A stretch of DNA of 64,000 nucleotides from Streptomyces melanogenes. GTDB taxonomy: Bacteria; Actinomycetota; Actinomycetes; Streptomycetales; Streptomycetaceae. Both the position numbers and the translations under genes were made by a program. The DNA lies in assembly GCF_014649795.1 (NCBI RefSeq), contig NZ_BMTS01000017.1, forward strand, positions 20,858-84,857. Reading direction: 5' to 3'. The stretch's first letter is position 1. Every line of letters starts with the position of its first letter. The notes below the pieces were generated by a model. It was not told the origin of the DNA. It ran no database searches and saw nothing but the letters and a program-made list of their open reading frames with translations. Below, piece after piece: positions 35,927 to 44,763 of this stretch.

Positions 35927-36203
35927 GATGAGGCCGGACCCGCGCCGCGCTCGCCTCCCCCATACCCGTCCTGGTCCGCTAGGAACACACCGGCAACCCA
36001 CCCGCCTGATCCGATCCCTTGGCGTCCACCAGGTGCTCGGCATCCCCGCCGCCTGACCCGACCGTAATGAACTGGTGTGGGTGTTCACCCGCCAGAGCAG
36101 GGCCGGTGAAGCTTCCCCGAACCCCGCAGCCCTTGTTGCCAAGGGATGCCCAGCACGTCGAGCGTCGTCCGACGTCCTCCGACCAGCCGAAAGGCGCAGG
36201 AAA

Positions 36204-38258
36204 ATGAACGATGTCGAGTCGGCGGCGTCGGCCGAACGACGGGGCCGACGCAACATGTTGCTGTGGTGGGGACCGCGGGTCATGTTCGTCGGCGGCGCCG
36301 TGGTGCTCGTCGTGGAGTCGAGCCGCGGAGTGCCTCTCCCGGAGCTGCGGCTGGCCCTGTGTGTCTTCGGGGTCTGCAGTGCCGTCTTCATCGCGCGACA
36401 GCTGTGGGTCGGGCATCAGCGAGGGCCGGGCGGGGACGCTCCGCGCTGGCTGGTGCGTGCGGCGGCGTTCCTGACCGCCGCAGGAGTGCTGGTGCTCGTC
36501 GCCCACCTGGCGGGCGTCAAGGGGGACGCCCTGCCGCTGGTCGGCTCGGTCCTGCTGCTGCTCGGTCTGGGTTGGTTCGTCGAAGCGTGGCGGGGAGCCA
36601 AGCCCGGCCAGCCAAGGAAAGCCCTCCTGTGGTGGGGTGTGGCCCTGTGCACCTTGACGGCGGTGACGGCAATCGCAGCTGCCTTCCTGCTGCCCAAGGC
36701 AAAGGGCGGCCTCTTCCTGTCCCTGCTCGTCGCCCTCGGCCTGGGCCTGTTCGTGGCCCTGCCGCTCGGGGTCAACGTCCTGTCCGAGTGGGGAGTGCGT
36801 CGGCTGCGTCGGCGCAGCTCTGCCGCGGGAGACGACGCCGGTGTCGGTATCGTCGGGTACTTGGGCCTCGCGGGGATCGTCCTGGCCGTCCTGGCCGTCG
36901 TGTGTCTGGGGTATCTGGACTGGGTACTGGCCGCAGTCCTCGTCGCCACGGCGCTGGTGCTGGTGCTGGCCGTCGTCTCCAACACGCACGCGGACATCGC
37001 CCTCGTCCTCGCGGCGCTCTGCATGCTCGCGGCGGCTCCCCCCGAGCGCCCCACACCACAGGCCCTTATTCCCGCCGGAGGGCAGCGCGTCCTCGTGGCG
37101 ATCGGGGACTCCTACATGTCGGGCGAGGGCGCGAGCAGTTACTTCGAGGGGACCGACGATGGCGGCCGCGACGAATGCCGGCGCTCGCCTTCCGCGTACG
37201 CGGTGGCACTCGCCACGAAGGACCGGCGCTTCGACCGCATGCTGTTCCTCGCATGCTCCGGGGCACGGACCTACAACGTCATCGCGAAAGCCGATGCACG
37301 CCTCCTCCAAGGGCAGAAGGGGAAGCCGGGCGCCAAGATCCAGGCGCAGGACGGCGAGCCGGGTACCCAGATCGATCAACTCACCAGTCAGACATCCTCG
37401 TTCCGCCCCGCACTCGTCATCGTGGCGCTGGGAGGCAACGACGCCGGCTTCGCCATCCTCGGGGAAGCGTGCATCGCACCCGGCGGCTGCAAGGACCAGG
37501 CGTCGGCGTTCACAGCCAACCTGCCAAAGGTGCGAGGAGCCCTCGCCGCGACGTTCCGGTCACTCAGGAAGGCCCTGCCCGTCGGCGTACCCATCGTGGC
37601 GGTGCCCTACCCGCAGCCGCTCGCCCCAGCCGACACATGCACCGGAGTGGCCCTGACGAAGACCGAACGGGACTTCATCCACACATTCGTCGACGATGTC
37701 GACCAGACGATGTCCGACGCCGCGACCGAGGCCAACGCGGGCATCGAGTACCTGGCCGAGATGAAGGACAGCCTCAAAGACCACCAGCTCCAGCTGTGCC
37801 AGGGAAGAAAAAGCAAAGCCGGTATCAACTTCGTGGACATCGCATCGGTCAACGGCTTCGCCTCCCAGCGCTTCAGCCCGGCCAAATGGATCCACAACAG
37901 CCTCCACCCGAACGAGCGCGGCCACGAAGCCATGCGCGACACCTTCACCACCTGGCTGAACAACCACCCCGGACTGCTGGAACACCGCGCGCCCACGGCC
38001 CCGGGGCAGGCCACGAGCCAAGCCCTGCCGGCACCCGAGCCCGAATGCACCATGACCCGCAACGCCGGGAACCCGCACTGCCAGGACCGGATCCGCGCCT
38101 GGGAGCTGGAACAGACCCGCGGGCGCTGGCCGTGGCTGCTGCTCGGACTGCTCGGACTGGCCTTCCTGTGGGTCGCGAGCATCGCCGTCTTCAGCCTGCT
38201 CCCCGGAGGGGAACCGCCCCACAGGGATCCCACCTCCCGAGCAGCGCGGGCGGGGTAG
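36204..38258 (+). CDS. Membrane-anchored SGNH/GDSL hydrolase
   Basis: This protein has 684 residues. About eight hydrophobic segments occupy residues 15-290 (for example ALVLVLAVVSNTHADIALVL). An SGNH hydrolase domain (about 305-600) follows with block I VAIGDSYMSGEGAS, ALGGNDAGF and SLHPNERGHEAM. A cysteine-containing linker and one last membrane helix (WLLLGLLGLAFLWVASIAVF) end the protein. The catalytic domain should face outside. Such proteins may deacylate lipids or cell wall polymers; the substrate is unknown. The ATG at 36204 is chosen because AAAGG lies upstream; the frame is open 129 bases earlier without a site. Confidence 0.85.
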   Translation: MNDVESAASAERRGRRNMLLWWGPRVMFVGGAVVLVVESSRGVPLPELRLALCVFGVCSAVFIARQLWVGHQRGPGGDAPRWLVRAAAFLTAAGVLVLVAHLAGVKGDALPLVGSVLLLLGLGWFVEAWRGAKPGQPRKALLWWGVALCTLTAVTAIAAAFLLPKAKGGLFLSLLVALGLGLFVALPLGVNVLSEWGVRRLRRRSSAAGDDAGVGIVGYLGLAGIVLAVLAVVCLGYLDWVLAAVLVATALVLVLAVVSNTHADIALVLAALCMLAAAPPERPTPQALIPAGGQRVLVAIGDSYMSGEGASSYFEGTDDGGRDECRRSPSAYAVALATKDRRFDRMLFLACSGARTYNVIAKADARLLQGQKGKPGAKIQAQDGEPGTQIDQLTSQTSSFRPALVIVALGGNDAGFAILGEACIAPGGCKDQASAFTANLPKVRGALAATFRSLRKALPVGVPIVAVPYPQPLAPADTCTGVALTKTERDFIHTFVDDVDQTMSDAATEANAGIEYLAEMKDSLKDHQLQLCQGRKSKAGINFVDIASVNGFASQRFSPAKWIHNSLHPNERGHEAMRDTFTTWLNNHPGLLEHRAPTAPGQATSQALPAPEPECTMTRNAGNPHCQDRIRAWELEQTRGRWPWLLLGLLGLAFLWVASIAVFSLLPGGEPPHRDPTSRAARAG

Positions 38259-38309
38259 GGAGCCAAGCAGTTCGCCGCCGCCTGTGCCACCCGCGCGGGC
38301 GGGCCAATG

Positions 38310-38584
38310 CGAGCCGCTGCGCCGTCCGGCTCCCACCTGCGGTGCCTGTCGTGCACGGTCTTCCACTTCCCGAACCGTCCTGGCAGATCACGCCACGGGC
38401 CACCGGTCCGCTGCCGGAAGAGGATGCCATTGATCACCCTGCGGTGACTCTTCCAATGCCCGCCCCGACCCACGTTCTTCGGCAGTTGCGGCTCCAGCAG
38501 AACCCACTCCTCATCCGAAAGATCACGCCGGCTCCCACCGGCCGGAACGATGTGACTGCTGGCCTGGTGACGCAGCCCATCGGA
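38310..38584 (-). pseudogene. N-terminal fragment of an IS5-family transposase
   Basis: The minus strand reads SDGLRHQASSHIVPAGGSRR, DLSDEEWVLLEPQLPKNVG, HWKSHRRVINGILFRQRTGG and PWRDLPGRFGKWKTVHDRHR. This is the standard N-terminus of streptomycete IS5-type transposases. Homology stops after RRWEPDG; the DDE domain is missing. The frame then runs antisense into the SGNH gene. Confidence 0.8.
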
Positions 38585-38603
38585 CAGTGCCTAGTACGAG
38601 GGG

Positions 38604-38629
38604 TTGTCCGGGGACAATCCCCATTGTCC
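38604..38629. promoter_or_regulatory. TTGTCC-GG-GGACAA palindrome with a third half-site
   Basis: TTGTCC (38604-38609) and GGACAA (38612-38617) form a perfect 14-bp palindrome. A further TTGTCC lies at 38624-38629. The cluster is about 180 bp upstream of the secreted-protein gene at 38808. The same design is found at 53181-53258. The binding protein is unknown. Confidence 0.5.
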
Positions 38630-38807
38630 GCCGGTTCTGTGCCGACGGGCCTGCGCGGATGCGGTCGGCGGCTTGCGGTCAATTCCCCGTCGAACGAGGT
38701 TCTCGGTGGACGGGGCGCTCAACGGGCGTTGCGTCACCGCGCTTGGTCTGTCCCTGCGCGGGAGTTCCGTATTCGGCCACACCGACAGTCCGGGCAAAGG
38801 AGAACAC

Positions 38808-39197
38808 GTGGGAACCAAAACGCGTAAGCGTCTTGTTTCGGTGAGTGGAGTCGTGGCAGCGGTCGCAGGCGTGGGGCTGTGGCTGGCACCTGCGGCCGCA
38901 GCGGTGGACAGCGACAGTAAGCTCGGTGGCTGTGGACCGTTCGGGCAGTCCATCTGCGGGCACGGCGGGGTCAGCAACAACAACCTGCGAGCCTATGCCT
39001 GTGACTCCTACGCGGACGGCGACGGCTTCATGACCATTTTCTGGCTGGCCAGCGGGGAGAGCGGCGTCGTCTACGACCACAATGGCAGCCAGTCCGGCTG
39101 TGGGGAGTACTGGGTGACGGGCCCGTACCGCATCACCTCCTACCAGGCGTGCAGCAACACCGCTCCCCCGATCTGCCGACCCCGCGTCTGGGTTTAG
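38808..39197 (+). CDS. Secreted cysteine-rich small protein
   Basis: This protein has 129 residues. The GTG at 38808 has AAGGAG seven bases upstream. The signal peptide (1-35, AAA cleavage) precedes a mature domain of about 95 residues with six cysteines (GGCGPFGQSICGHGG, AYACDSY, SGCGEYW, QACSN, ICRP). An even number of cysteines suggests three disulfides. I do not recognise the family. A TTGTCC palindrome lies upstream and a terminator hairpin downstream. Confidence 0.75.
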   Translation: MGTKTRKRLVSVSGVVAAVAGVGLWLAPAAAAVDSDSKLGGCGPFGQSICGHGGVSNNNLRAYACDSYADGDGFMTIFWLASGESGVVYDHNGSQSGCGEYWVTGPYRITSYQACSNTAPPICRPRVWV

Positions 39198-39264
39198 GCG
39201 TTTCAGGGGCGAACCATTCAGCTCGCTCGCCAGGCCCCAAGAGGGCTTCGCACGTGCGCGGCCT

Positions 39265-39308
39265 ACCGGCACCGGCCGAGGCTCAGGACAGCCCCGGCCG
39301 GTGCCGGT
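39265..39308. terminator. Bidirectional terminator between secreted protein and gcvH
   Basis: ACCGGCACCGGCC (39265-39277) pairs perfectly with GGCCGGTGCCGGT (39296-39308) between two convergent genes. Confidence 0.75.
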
Positions 39309-39366
39309 TGCGAGCCGATCACCTCGGCGTCACAGCACGCTGCGGCCGGGGCCGTGTGACAGGTGG

Positions 39367-39747
39367 TCAGTCGACCAGCTTCGCGTATGCGGCGGCGTCG
39401 AGCAGGCCGTCAGTAGAGGCGCCCGCCGCCAGCTTGATCTTGAACAGCCAGGCGTCGTACGCATCGCTGTTGACCTCTTCAGGAGTGTCGGCGGCGTCAG
39501 CGTTTATCGCGACGATCTCGCCGGTCACCGGGGTGTAGAGGTCGGAAGCGGCCTTGGTCGACTCCACGACGCCGATGGCGTCTCCGGCCTTGACCTGCTT
39601 GCCCACCGGGGGCAGCTCCAGGAACACGATGTCGCCAAGCGTGTTCTGGGCGTGGTCGGTAATGCCGATCGTCAGTGTTCCGTCGGCTTCGGTACGCACC
39701 CATTCGTGCTCGTCGGTGTACTTGAGCTCGGCAGGGATATTCGACAT
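39367..39747 (-). CDS. gcvH: Glycine cleavage system H protein
   Basis: This 126-residue lipoyl carrier shuttles the aminomethyl group between the P, T and L proteins of glycine cleavage. The lipoylation Lys65 is in VVESTKAASDLYTPVTGE, and the N-terminal KYTDEHEWVRTE is typical. Length and motif are intact. It stands alone: no gcvP or gcvT is near, so it is an orphan or second copy. The ATG at 39747 has AGGAGC upstream. No glycine-riboswitch pair was evident in the 5' gap. Confidence 0.95.
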   Translation of the reverse strand: MSNIPAELKYTDEHEWVRTEADGTLTIGITDHAQNTLGDIVFLELPPVGKQVKAGDAIGVVESTKAASDLYTPVTGEIVAINADAADTPEEVNSDAYDAWLFKIKLAAGASTDGLLDAAAYAKLVD

Positions 39748-40189
39748 GGCAGGAAGCTCCTCTACTGCAGAGTGTGACCAACGGGTGGCAGAGTGCCATC
39801 CTGACGGCCTGCCGGCGATAACTTCTATAGAGATCACGCCAAAGAGCCGGTCCGGCATGCGTGGCCGGGTGGCCGACCCCCGCCGCACGGGGCCAGCGCC
39901 CAACCCGACCTGGCGTGGCCCCCTCACCGAGATCACGGTGACCGAGTGGACTTGCGGCGCAGCAGCTGCCACTTCACACGACTGCGCCGCGCCCCGCAGC
40001 TGCGCGCGGCCATCACGCACACCCCCATGGCCGCCCGGCCCGACACGCCGCAGTGTCGGGAGAGCCGTGGCCGCTGACAAGAGCGCGCCCTGAGCCGCAC
40101 AGACGGGTTTGACTTTACCTTCCCTTTACGATTTGGTGTGCCTGCACCAACCCGAATTACACATTCCGCTTAACTTGGGGGAACCACCC
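39748..40189. other. 442-bp divergent gap between gcvH and lipoprotein gene
   Basis: It should hold both promoters. A TATAGA element lies near 39825-39830 on the minus strand for gcvH. TTGACT at 40109 is a possible -35 for the lipoprotein gene, but no well spaced -10 follows. No further gene is seen. Confidence 0.35.
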
Positions 40190-40624
40190 TTGAAGCGCAC
40201 TTTCCGCGCCGTGTGCACGCTCGCTGCCGCAGGTCTCGCCGTCGGCCTCACCGCCTGCTCAAAGACCGCCGACAAGGCTGCTGACAAAGCCGCCGAGCAG
40301 GTCGACAAGGTCGTGACCGAGACCTACGACGTCACCTACGAGGTCACCGGCAAGGGTGTCGACTCCATCGACTTCCACGGCGGTGGCGGCGAGGCGATGA
40401 AGCCGAAGGTCGAGACCGTCCAGAAGCCCGCGCTGCCCTGGAAGAAGACCGTCACGCTGCGCGGCATCATGCCGCCCGCGGTCATGCCCGTCGCCGCGGA
40501 CCCGTCCGGCGCCGAGGTCAACTGCAAGATCACCTACAAGGGCAAGGTCCTCAAGGAAGAGAAGGGCCAGGGCCTCGTGACGGCGGGCGGCTGCATCGCG
40601 GTCTCGCCGGTCGGCAGCAACTAA
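40190..40624 (+). CDS. MmpS-like lipoprotein
   Basis: This 144-residue protein begins at TTG 40190, 7 bases after GGGGGA. The signal has a lipobox ending GLTAC at about residue 23, followed by a helical Lys/Ala/Asp repeat (KTADKAADKAAEQVDKVV). The mature beta domain (TYDVTYEVTGKGVDSIDFHG, CKITYKGKVLKEEKGQG) resembles the MmpS transport-accessory fold. MmpS proteins usually partner MmpL exporters, none of which is here. It is probably a surface lipoprotein. Confidence 0.8.
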   Translation: MKRTFRAVCTLAAAGLAVGLTACSKTADKAADKAAEQVDKVVTETYDVTYEVTGKGVDSIDFHGGGGEAMKPKVETVQKPALPWKKTVTLRGIMPPAVMPVAADPSGAEVNCKITYKGKVLKEEKGQGLVTAGGCIAVSPVGSN

Positions 40625-40698
40625 GTGCCACATCAGGCAACGTTCGCCTCGGTCTTGCCGGTCGAGTGTGGATCGCGCGGTCCGCATAGTCTCGCGGG

Positions 40699-41082
40699 GT
40701 GCACTCTCATCTGAGGTTCGAGAACCCTCCCGCTCTGCCTCACGGGGTCGTGGTCCAGATGCTGGAGCGGGCTCTGCTCGACCGCTCGGCCGAGGGCGAG
40801 GCGGCGAGCGTCATGGTCGGGACCGCGTTGAACGACGACGACGCGGAGTTTGTCGAGCACTGGTGCGTGCAGATCGGGACGCGGGCTGCGCCGGGGAGTC
40901 CACTGCTCGGGCTGGCCGGCCTGTGCCTGGGGCACGCCGCCCGGCGCTTCGGGCGTCTCAGTGATGAAGCCCTGGCACTGGCGGAGGCGCTGGCGGCGCG
41001 GGCCGAGGCGGACCCGACGGACGTGGACGGTCGGGCCCTGGACGGCTATGACGACGTCCGGAGTTTCCTGCACCGGTGGTGA
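40699..41082 (+). CDS. Hypothetical protein
   Basis: This 127-residue protein is mostly helical and acidic, without signal or membrane segments: GVVVQMLERALLDRSAEGEA, ALNDDDAEFVEHWCVQIGTR, LAGLCLGHAARRFGRLSDEA. Related proteins are common in Streptomyces as HEAT-like or immunity-like proteins, but I cannot name a function. The start is the GTG at 40699. Confidence 0.75.
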   Translation: MHSHLRFENPPALPHGVVVQMLERALLDRSAEGEAASVMVGTALNDDDAEFVEHWCVQIGTRAAPGSPLLGLAGLCLGHAARRFGRLSDEALALAEALAARAEADPTDVDGRALDGYDDVRSFLHRW

Positions 41083-41142
41083 CACGCAGGCGCAGGTAGC
41101 GACCCCGACACTTGGTACCACCCCGTGCGCGCCGCACATACG

Positions 41143-41183
41143 CGAAGACGCTCGGCCGGGGTATTCCCGGTCGAGCGTCTTCG
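41143..41183. terminator. Bidirectional terminator
   Basis: CGAAGACGCTCG (41143-41154) pairs with CGAGCGTCTTCG (41172-41183), and the interior CCGGG/CCCGG also pairs. It separates two convergent genes. Confidence 0.8.
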
Positions 41184-41207
41184 TGTGTGTCTGCTGCCGC
41201 TGGAGGC

Positions 41208-41612
41208 TTAGTACCAGTGGTGGGTCTGCCAGAAGTTCCAGGCACCCACGGGGCCGCCGTAGCGGTCGTTCATGTAGTCCAGGCCCCACTTGATCTGGGT
41301 GGCCGGATTCGTCTTCCAGTCCGCACCCGCCGAAGCCATCTTCGACGCCGGCAGAGCCTGCACCAGGCCGTACGCGCCCGAGGAGGAGTTCGTGGCGGTG
41401 TGGTCCCAGCCGCTCTCACGCGAAACGATGTTGTTGAACGCCGCGAACTGCGCCGGGTCCTTGATCATCTGCTGGGCGATCGCCTTCGCACTCACCGGAG
41501 CCGCCTGAGCGGGAACGGTGGCGAGCATCGAACCGGCGGCACCCAGGGCGACGACGGCACCCGCGAGGGTCTTCTTCGAAGCGGCGATACGGCGGATGAC
41601 GGACTGGGACAC
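41208..41612 (-). CDS. Secreted transglycosylase-like (SLT domain) protein
   Basis: This protein has 134 residues. The GTG at 41612 (MSQSVIRRIAASKK) has GGAAGG upstream; the track of open codons reaches 41696 but lies in the leader. A signal peptide (to about 36, AQA-A) leads to a lysozyme-like SLT domain: NIVSRESGWDHTATN with the catalytic Glu, GAYGLVQALPASKMASAG and WGLDYMNDRYGG. It should cut peptidoglycan glycan strands. Streptomycete enzymes of this type act in spore germination and growth. The long 5' region is described separately. Confidence 0.93.
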   Translation of the reverse strand: MSQSVIRRIAASKKTLAGAVVALGAAGSMLATVPAQAAPVSAKAIAQQMIKDPAQFAAFNNIVSRESGWDHTATNSSSGAYGLVQALPASKMASAGADWKTNPATQIKWGLDYMNDRYGGPVGAWNFWQTHHWY

Positions 41613-42141
41613 AGAGAAGCCTTCCAACGGGAACAAGGACCATCGCGGCACGCCACAGGCATGCGTGAGCCACTCACGCAAAAGAGAGGGATTCACCAGC
41701 GGCGGGGAGAAACACCCGAACCGCCCGGCGACTCATCCAGTTCTACCGGCGCCCCGCCCGCCTGGCAACGACCCCACCTACTAGCGGGCCTCGCAGCACA
41801 CCACCAACGCCCCAGGCGCCGCTGGAGGGTGATTTGTGCAGGTGGGAGCCTATGTAAGGACGGGGGTGCGGCGGCCCGTGGAGCTACGAACCCCGCTCGT
41901 ACGTGACATAGGTCCTATGGGGCGGCTCACCTTCGGGACGCCCGATTATGACCAAGAGTCACCATACGTACCCTTTCGAGACGCCAGTGAGATCGGGCGA
42001 TCACCTCGAAAACCCAGGAAAACGACGCCCTGTATGCCGCACTTCCCCGGCCCGGCGCCATCACCCACCCCAAGCCACACTCCCCCACCGTCCTCTCGCT
42101 CGCCGATCCGGTAGTCCGGCGACCAAAGCGAGCAACCCGAC
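41613..42141 (-). promoter_or_regulatory. Long leader/promoter region of the transglycosylase gene
   Basis: The 529-bp gap shows structure on the minus strand. It has a hairpin GCGTGAG/CTCACGC (about 41664-41681), a GGTGAATCCC stretch (41687-41696), CCTATGT at 41849-41855 (plus strand) and a perfect palindrome CATAGGTCCTATG at 41907-41919. Cell wall hydrolase genes in Streptomyces often carry c-di-AMP (ydaO/yuaA) riboswitches, and GGTGAATCC is part of that consensus. I cannot find the second conserved block (CCGUCAGCUAACC), so the riboswitch is only a candidate. Confidence 0.3.
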
Positions 42142-42552
42142 TCAGAGGGACGCCATCTGCAACTCGCCGATGACCTGCAGGCCGACTTGCGCTGCCAGCC
42201 AGTTGGCTCGTTGGGCTTCGGCCTGCTTCACGTGGACGTACACCGTGTGGTCTGCCGCGGGCTCTTCGAGGTAGAGGTCGCGCGCATTCACACATACCGT
42301 CACGAAGGCGCCTCTCGTGCCCCCGCGGCCGAGGCCGACCTCCGGAGCCTCAGGCCAACCGCTGAAGTCCCAGCGCACCAGGGCCGGAACGTTCCCTACC
42401 GCAACCAGGAACGCCTCCACGGCCTCCGGAGCCATGCGCCAACTGCTCATGACGATCGGGAGGCACGCTGACGGAGAGTCGCCACTGCGCGACGAGCCGT
42501 GCCGGTCGCCTCTGTAAGACCACCAGTCAGCATCCGGTAGAACTCGGATCAA
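42142..42552 (-). CDS. Hypothetical protein, start uncertain
   Basis: The 136-residue reading from TTG 42552 gives MIRVLPDADWWSYRGDRHG, ALVRWDFSGWPEAPEVGLG, FVTVCVNARDLYLEEPAADH and QAEAQRANWLAAQVGLQVIG. It looks like a globular cytosolic protein. The frame stays open far upstream, over a transposase fragment whose stop overlaps the TTG, so the original N-terminus may have been replaced by insertion. I do not recognise the family. Confidence 0.5.
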   Translation of the reverse strand: MIRVLPDADWWSYRGDRHGSSRSGDSPSACLPIVMSSWRMAPEAVEAFLVAVGNVPALVRWDFSGWPEAPEVGLGRGGTRGAFVTVCVNARDLYLEEPAADHTVYVHVKQAEAQRANWLAAQVGLQVIGELQMASL

Positions 42553-42930
42553 CCGCTCAAGCTGGACCAGGCTTCGATGTTCGTCAGAACGAGCACGGGG
42601 CGGTACGGGGAGGCGGTTTGGGCGGGGTCGGTGCCGAGTTTGGTGAGAGTCTGCCAGTTCGCGAGGTGGGCGAAGCCGTGCTCGACGGGGTGTGTCCGAC
42701 AACGAGGAGGTAGTTGGCTTCCCGCTGGCCGGGGCCAGTTGGCGGGTGCGGCTGGCGTGGAAGCCTGTGACGACCACGGGGCGTACGTTTCCTGGACGCC
42801 GACCGGGTGCGGAAGGTGCCATCGATCAGGACCACCTCGCCCCCCGCTTGGCGACCTTCCGTTGAGGCTGAGCCGTCACCCGGTTGTATGGGGCACCCAG
42901 TTCCCGGCAGGATACGGATCAGGCAGTTCA
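42549..42930 (-). pseudogene. Frameshifted IS5-type transposase C-terminal part
   Basis: The minus strand encodes a DDE start (GGEVVLIDGTFRTRS) and, in a shifted frame, the family C-terminus (PVEHGFAHLANWQTLTKLGT, YRPVLVLTNIEAW, stop at 42549-42551). At least one frameshift and a large internal deletion separate the blocks. It is a dead insertion sequence unrelated in sequence to the fragment at 38310. Confidence 0.65.
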
Positions 42931-42964
42931 CACGGCCTGTTCATAGAAGTTAAGGAATGAATCC

Positions 42965-43201
42965 ATGTCCTCACAGATGTCCCGACGGGTTTCCCGTGAA
43001 GGCTCCGAAGCCGGGCCCAAGAAGCGGTTCCCGGTGGCCGCGTGGATCGGCTCAGCCTTCCCTCTGTCCATGGTGTGGCTCGCCCTCTATGTGACGCATG
43101 CCGTACCCATGGAGGCTCTTGGGGCCATCGCTGTTGCCATCGTTGTCCTCGTGGCATGGGTCGGCATGACCGGCACGGTCCGCGCCCGGTGCGGCCGCTG
43201 A
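42965..43201 (+). CDS. Small two-helix membrane protein
   Basis: This 78-residue protein has a basic N-terminus (SRRVSREGSEAGPKKRF) and two hydrophobic helices (AAWIGSAFPLSMVWLALYV and GAIAVAIVVLVAWVGMTG). AAGGA lies 11 bases before the ATG. Probably an inner-membrane protein of unknown role. Confidence 0.55.
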   Translation: MSSQMSRRVSREGSEAGPKKRFPVAAWIGSAFPLSMVWLALYVTHAVPMEALGAIAVAIVVLVAWVGMTGTVRARCGR

Positions 43202-43507
43202 ACCCTTCCCGCCCTTCGCTGAGCACGGGGCGCCCTCCAACCCCGTAGCCGCCTCGATCGCCGCCTGCCACTGTCCAGGGGACGCCTTGAGCTCTGGGGC
43301 GAGGAAGGCGGCATCGTAGGTGTGTGCTGTTCACCACGGGGAGTTGACCGTCCGGTTCTTGCTCGCTGTGGGTCGACCGCGACGTTGATGGGCCGAGCAG
43401 AACGGCCGCGCCACCGTCGTGTCGTTGCACCCCCAGACCTTGTGATCGGAGCGGTGGAACGTAAATGCGTCGACAGCGACCCTCGGCGCCCGGCAAAGTG
43501 GCCGCCC
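43202..43507. other. 306-bp gap with possible minus-strand coding remnant
   Basis: Between about 43200 and 43320 the minus strand reads like coding sequence (TYDAAFLAPELKASPGQWQA) but has no start or stop context. Nothing else is recognised. Confidence 0.25.
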
Positions 43508-44248
43508 GTGACGAGTAGTGAGCTATGGACCCGTGCGACCGCCGACCGCTACGACGCCGAAGAGACCGAGATGTCCTCGGCCGCCGTTCTCGGACCGACT
43601 CTCGACTTCCTCGCCGAGCTCGCCGGAGACGGCCGGGCCCTGGAGTTCGCCATCGGAACCGGACGGGTGGGTGTCCCGCTCCGGGAACGCGGCGTGCAGG
43701 TAGCGGGCATCGAACTGTCCGAGCACATGGCAGCGGTCTTGCGGCGCAAGGCCGACGAGGTCACGCTCCCGGTGACCATCGGGGACATGGCCACCACACT
43801 CGTCCCTGGTGAGTTCACCCTGGTCTATCTCGTCTACAACACCATCACGAATCTCCTCACCCAGGACGAGCAGGTCGAATGCTTCCGCAACGCCGCGCGT
43901 CATCTGACGCCCGGCGGCCGATTCGTCATCGAGCTGGGCGTGCCGCCACTGCGGTTCCTACCTCCCGGCCAGGTCGCCGTACCGTTCGATGTCTCGGAAC
44001 AGCATCTCGGCTTCGACACCTTCGACCTGGTCGAGCAGATTCTCGTCTCACACCACTTCACCCGCGAGGGCGACGACGGCCGCTACCGCCGCAGCAACTC
44101 CCGGCATCGGTACGCCTGGCCGGCAGAGCTCGACCTGATGGCAAGGATCGCCGGCCTCGAGCTGGAACGCCGCGTCGCGGACTGGGACGGGTCGCCGTTC
44201 ACCCAGGACTCTGCGAAGCACGTCTCCGTATGGCGCAAGCCAAGTTGA
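43508..44248 (+). CDS. SAM-dependent methyltransferase
   Basis: This is a 246-residue class I methyltransferase. Motif I is ALEFAIGTGRVGVPLRERG, the acidic loop is VAGIELSEHM, motif II lies near FTLVYLVYNTITNLLTQDEQ and motif III is HLTPGGRFVIELGVP. The GTG at 43508 (MTSSELWTRATADRYD) gives the family N-terminus. The substrate is unknown; small-molecule methylation is typical for this group. Confidence 0.88.
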   Translation: MTSSELWTRATADRYDAEETEMSSAAVLGPTLDFLAELAGDGRALEFAIGTGRVGVPLRERGVQVAGIELSEHMAAVLRRKADEVTLPVTIGDMATTLVPGEFTLVYLVYNTITNLLTQDEQVECFRNAARHLTPGGRFVIELGVPPLRFLPPGQVAVPFDVSEQHLGFDTFDLVEQILVSHHFTREGDDGRYRRSNSRHRYAWPAELDLMARIAGLELERRVADWDGSPFTQDSAKHVSVWRKPS

Positions 44249-44433
44249 GATCAACCACCCAACGATGCCCTATGCCGGAAACACGCTCCGTGAAAGGCGT
44301 CGCGTACCTCCCAGGAGATCCGCAGGCGGCGGAACCCGTGCAGGTGACCCGGTTGGCTGTCGCGGTCCTGGAGCTGTCTGGCGAATGATCAACTTCGTAC
44401 TGGTTTCGAGCAGTAGGTAATGCCCTTGCCGCG

Positions 44434-44760
44434 ATGGTGGGGCTCAGCGATGCTGGATCGGTGCCAGGGCAGAGGAAGAGAAAACGTCAGAGGCAACGTG
44501 AGCAGCAGGACGCAGCAGAGCGGGCGGCCGCTCGCTTCGCGCCTGACGCGGGTCGCTGGGAGGTGCTCTTCGAGACTCAGGACGAGTCGCAGTGGAACGC
44601 TCACATCCGCCGTCTGCGAGCGTCGGACACCCAGATCGACTGGACGGCGGTGCGAGCGGACATGTTCTGCGGGCGCCTGGTCCAACCGACCACCTACCGG
44701 CTGAGCCTCTTCGTACCGAACGCCGCGCCCGATTCCGGTCAGGGATCGCCCGATAGTTGA
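44434..44760 (+). CDS. Hypothetical basic protein
   Basis: This 108-residue protein has a strongly basic N-terminal helix (RKRKRQRQREQQ) and a globular part RWEVLFETQDESQWNAHIRR with WTAVRADMFCGRLVQ and TYRLSLFVPN. The second half reads like a conserved domain, so translation is likely, but no family is recognised. No strong ribosome site is seen at the ATG. Confidence 0.45.
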   Translation: MVGLSDAGSVPGQRKRKRQRQREQQDAAERAAARFAPDAGRWEVLFETQDESQWNAHIRRLRASDTQIDWTAVRADMFCGRLVQPTTYRLSLFVPNAAPDSGQGSPDS

Positions 44761-44763
44761 TCT

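Noticed and set aside
39748..39900. Glycine riboswitch before gcvH
   Set aside because: I looked for the paired aptamer conserved segments on the minus strand and did not find them.
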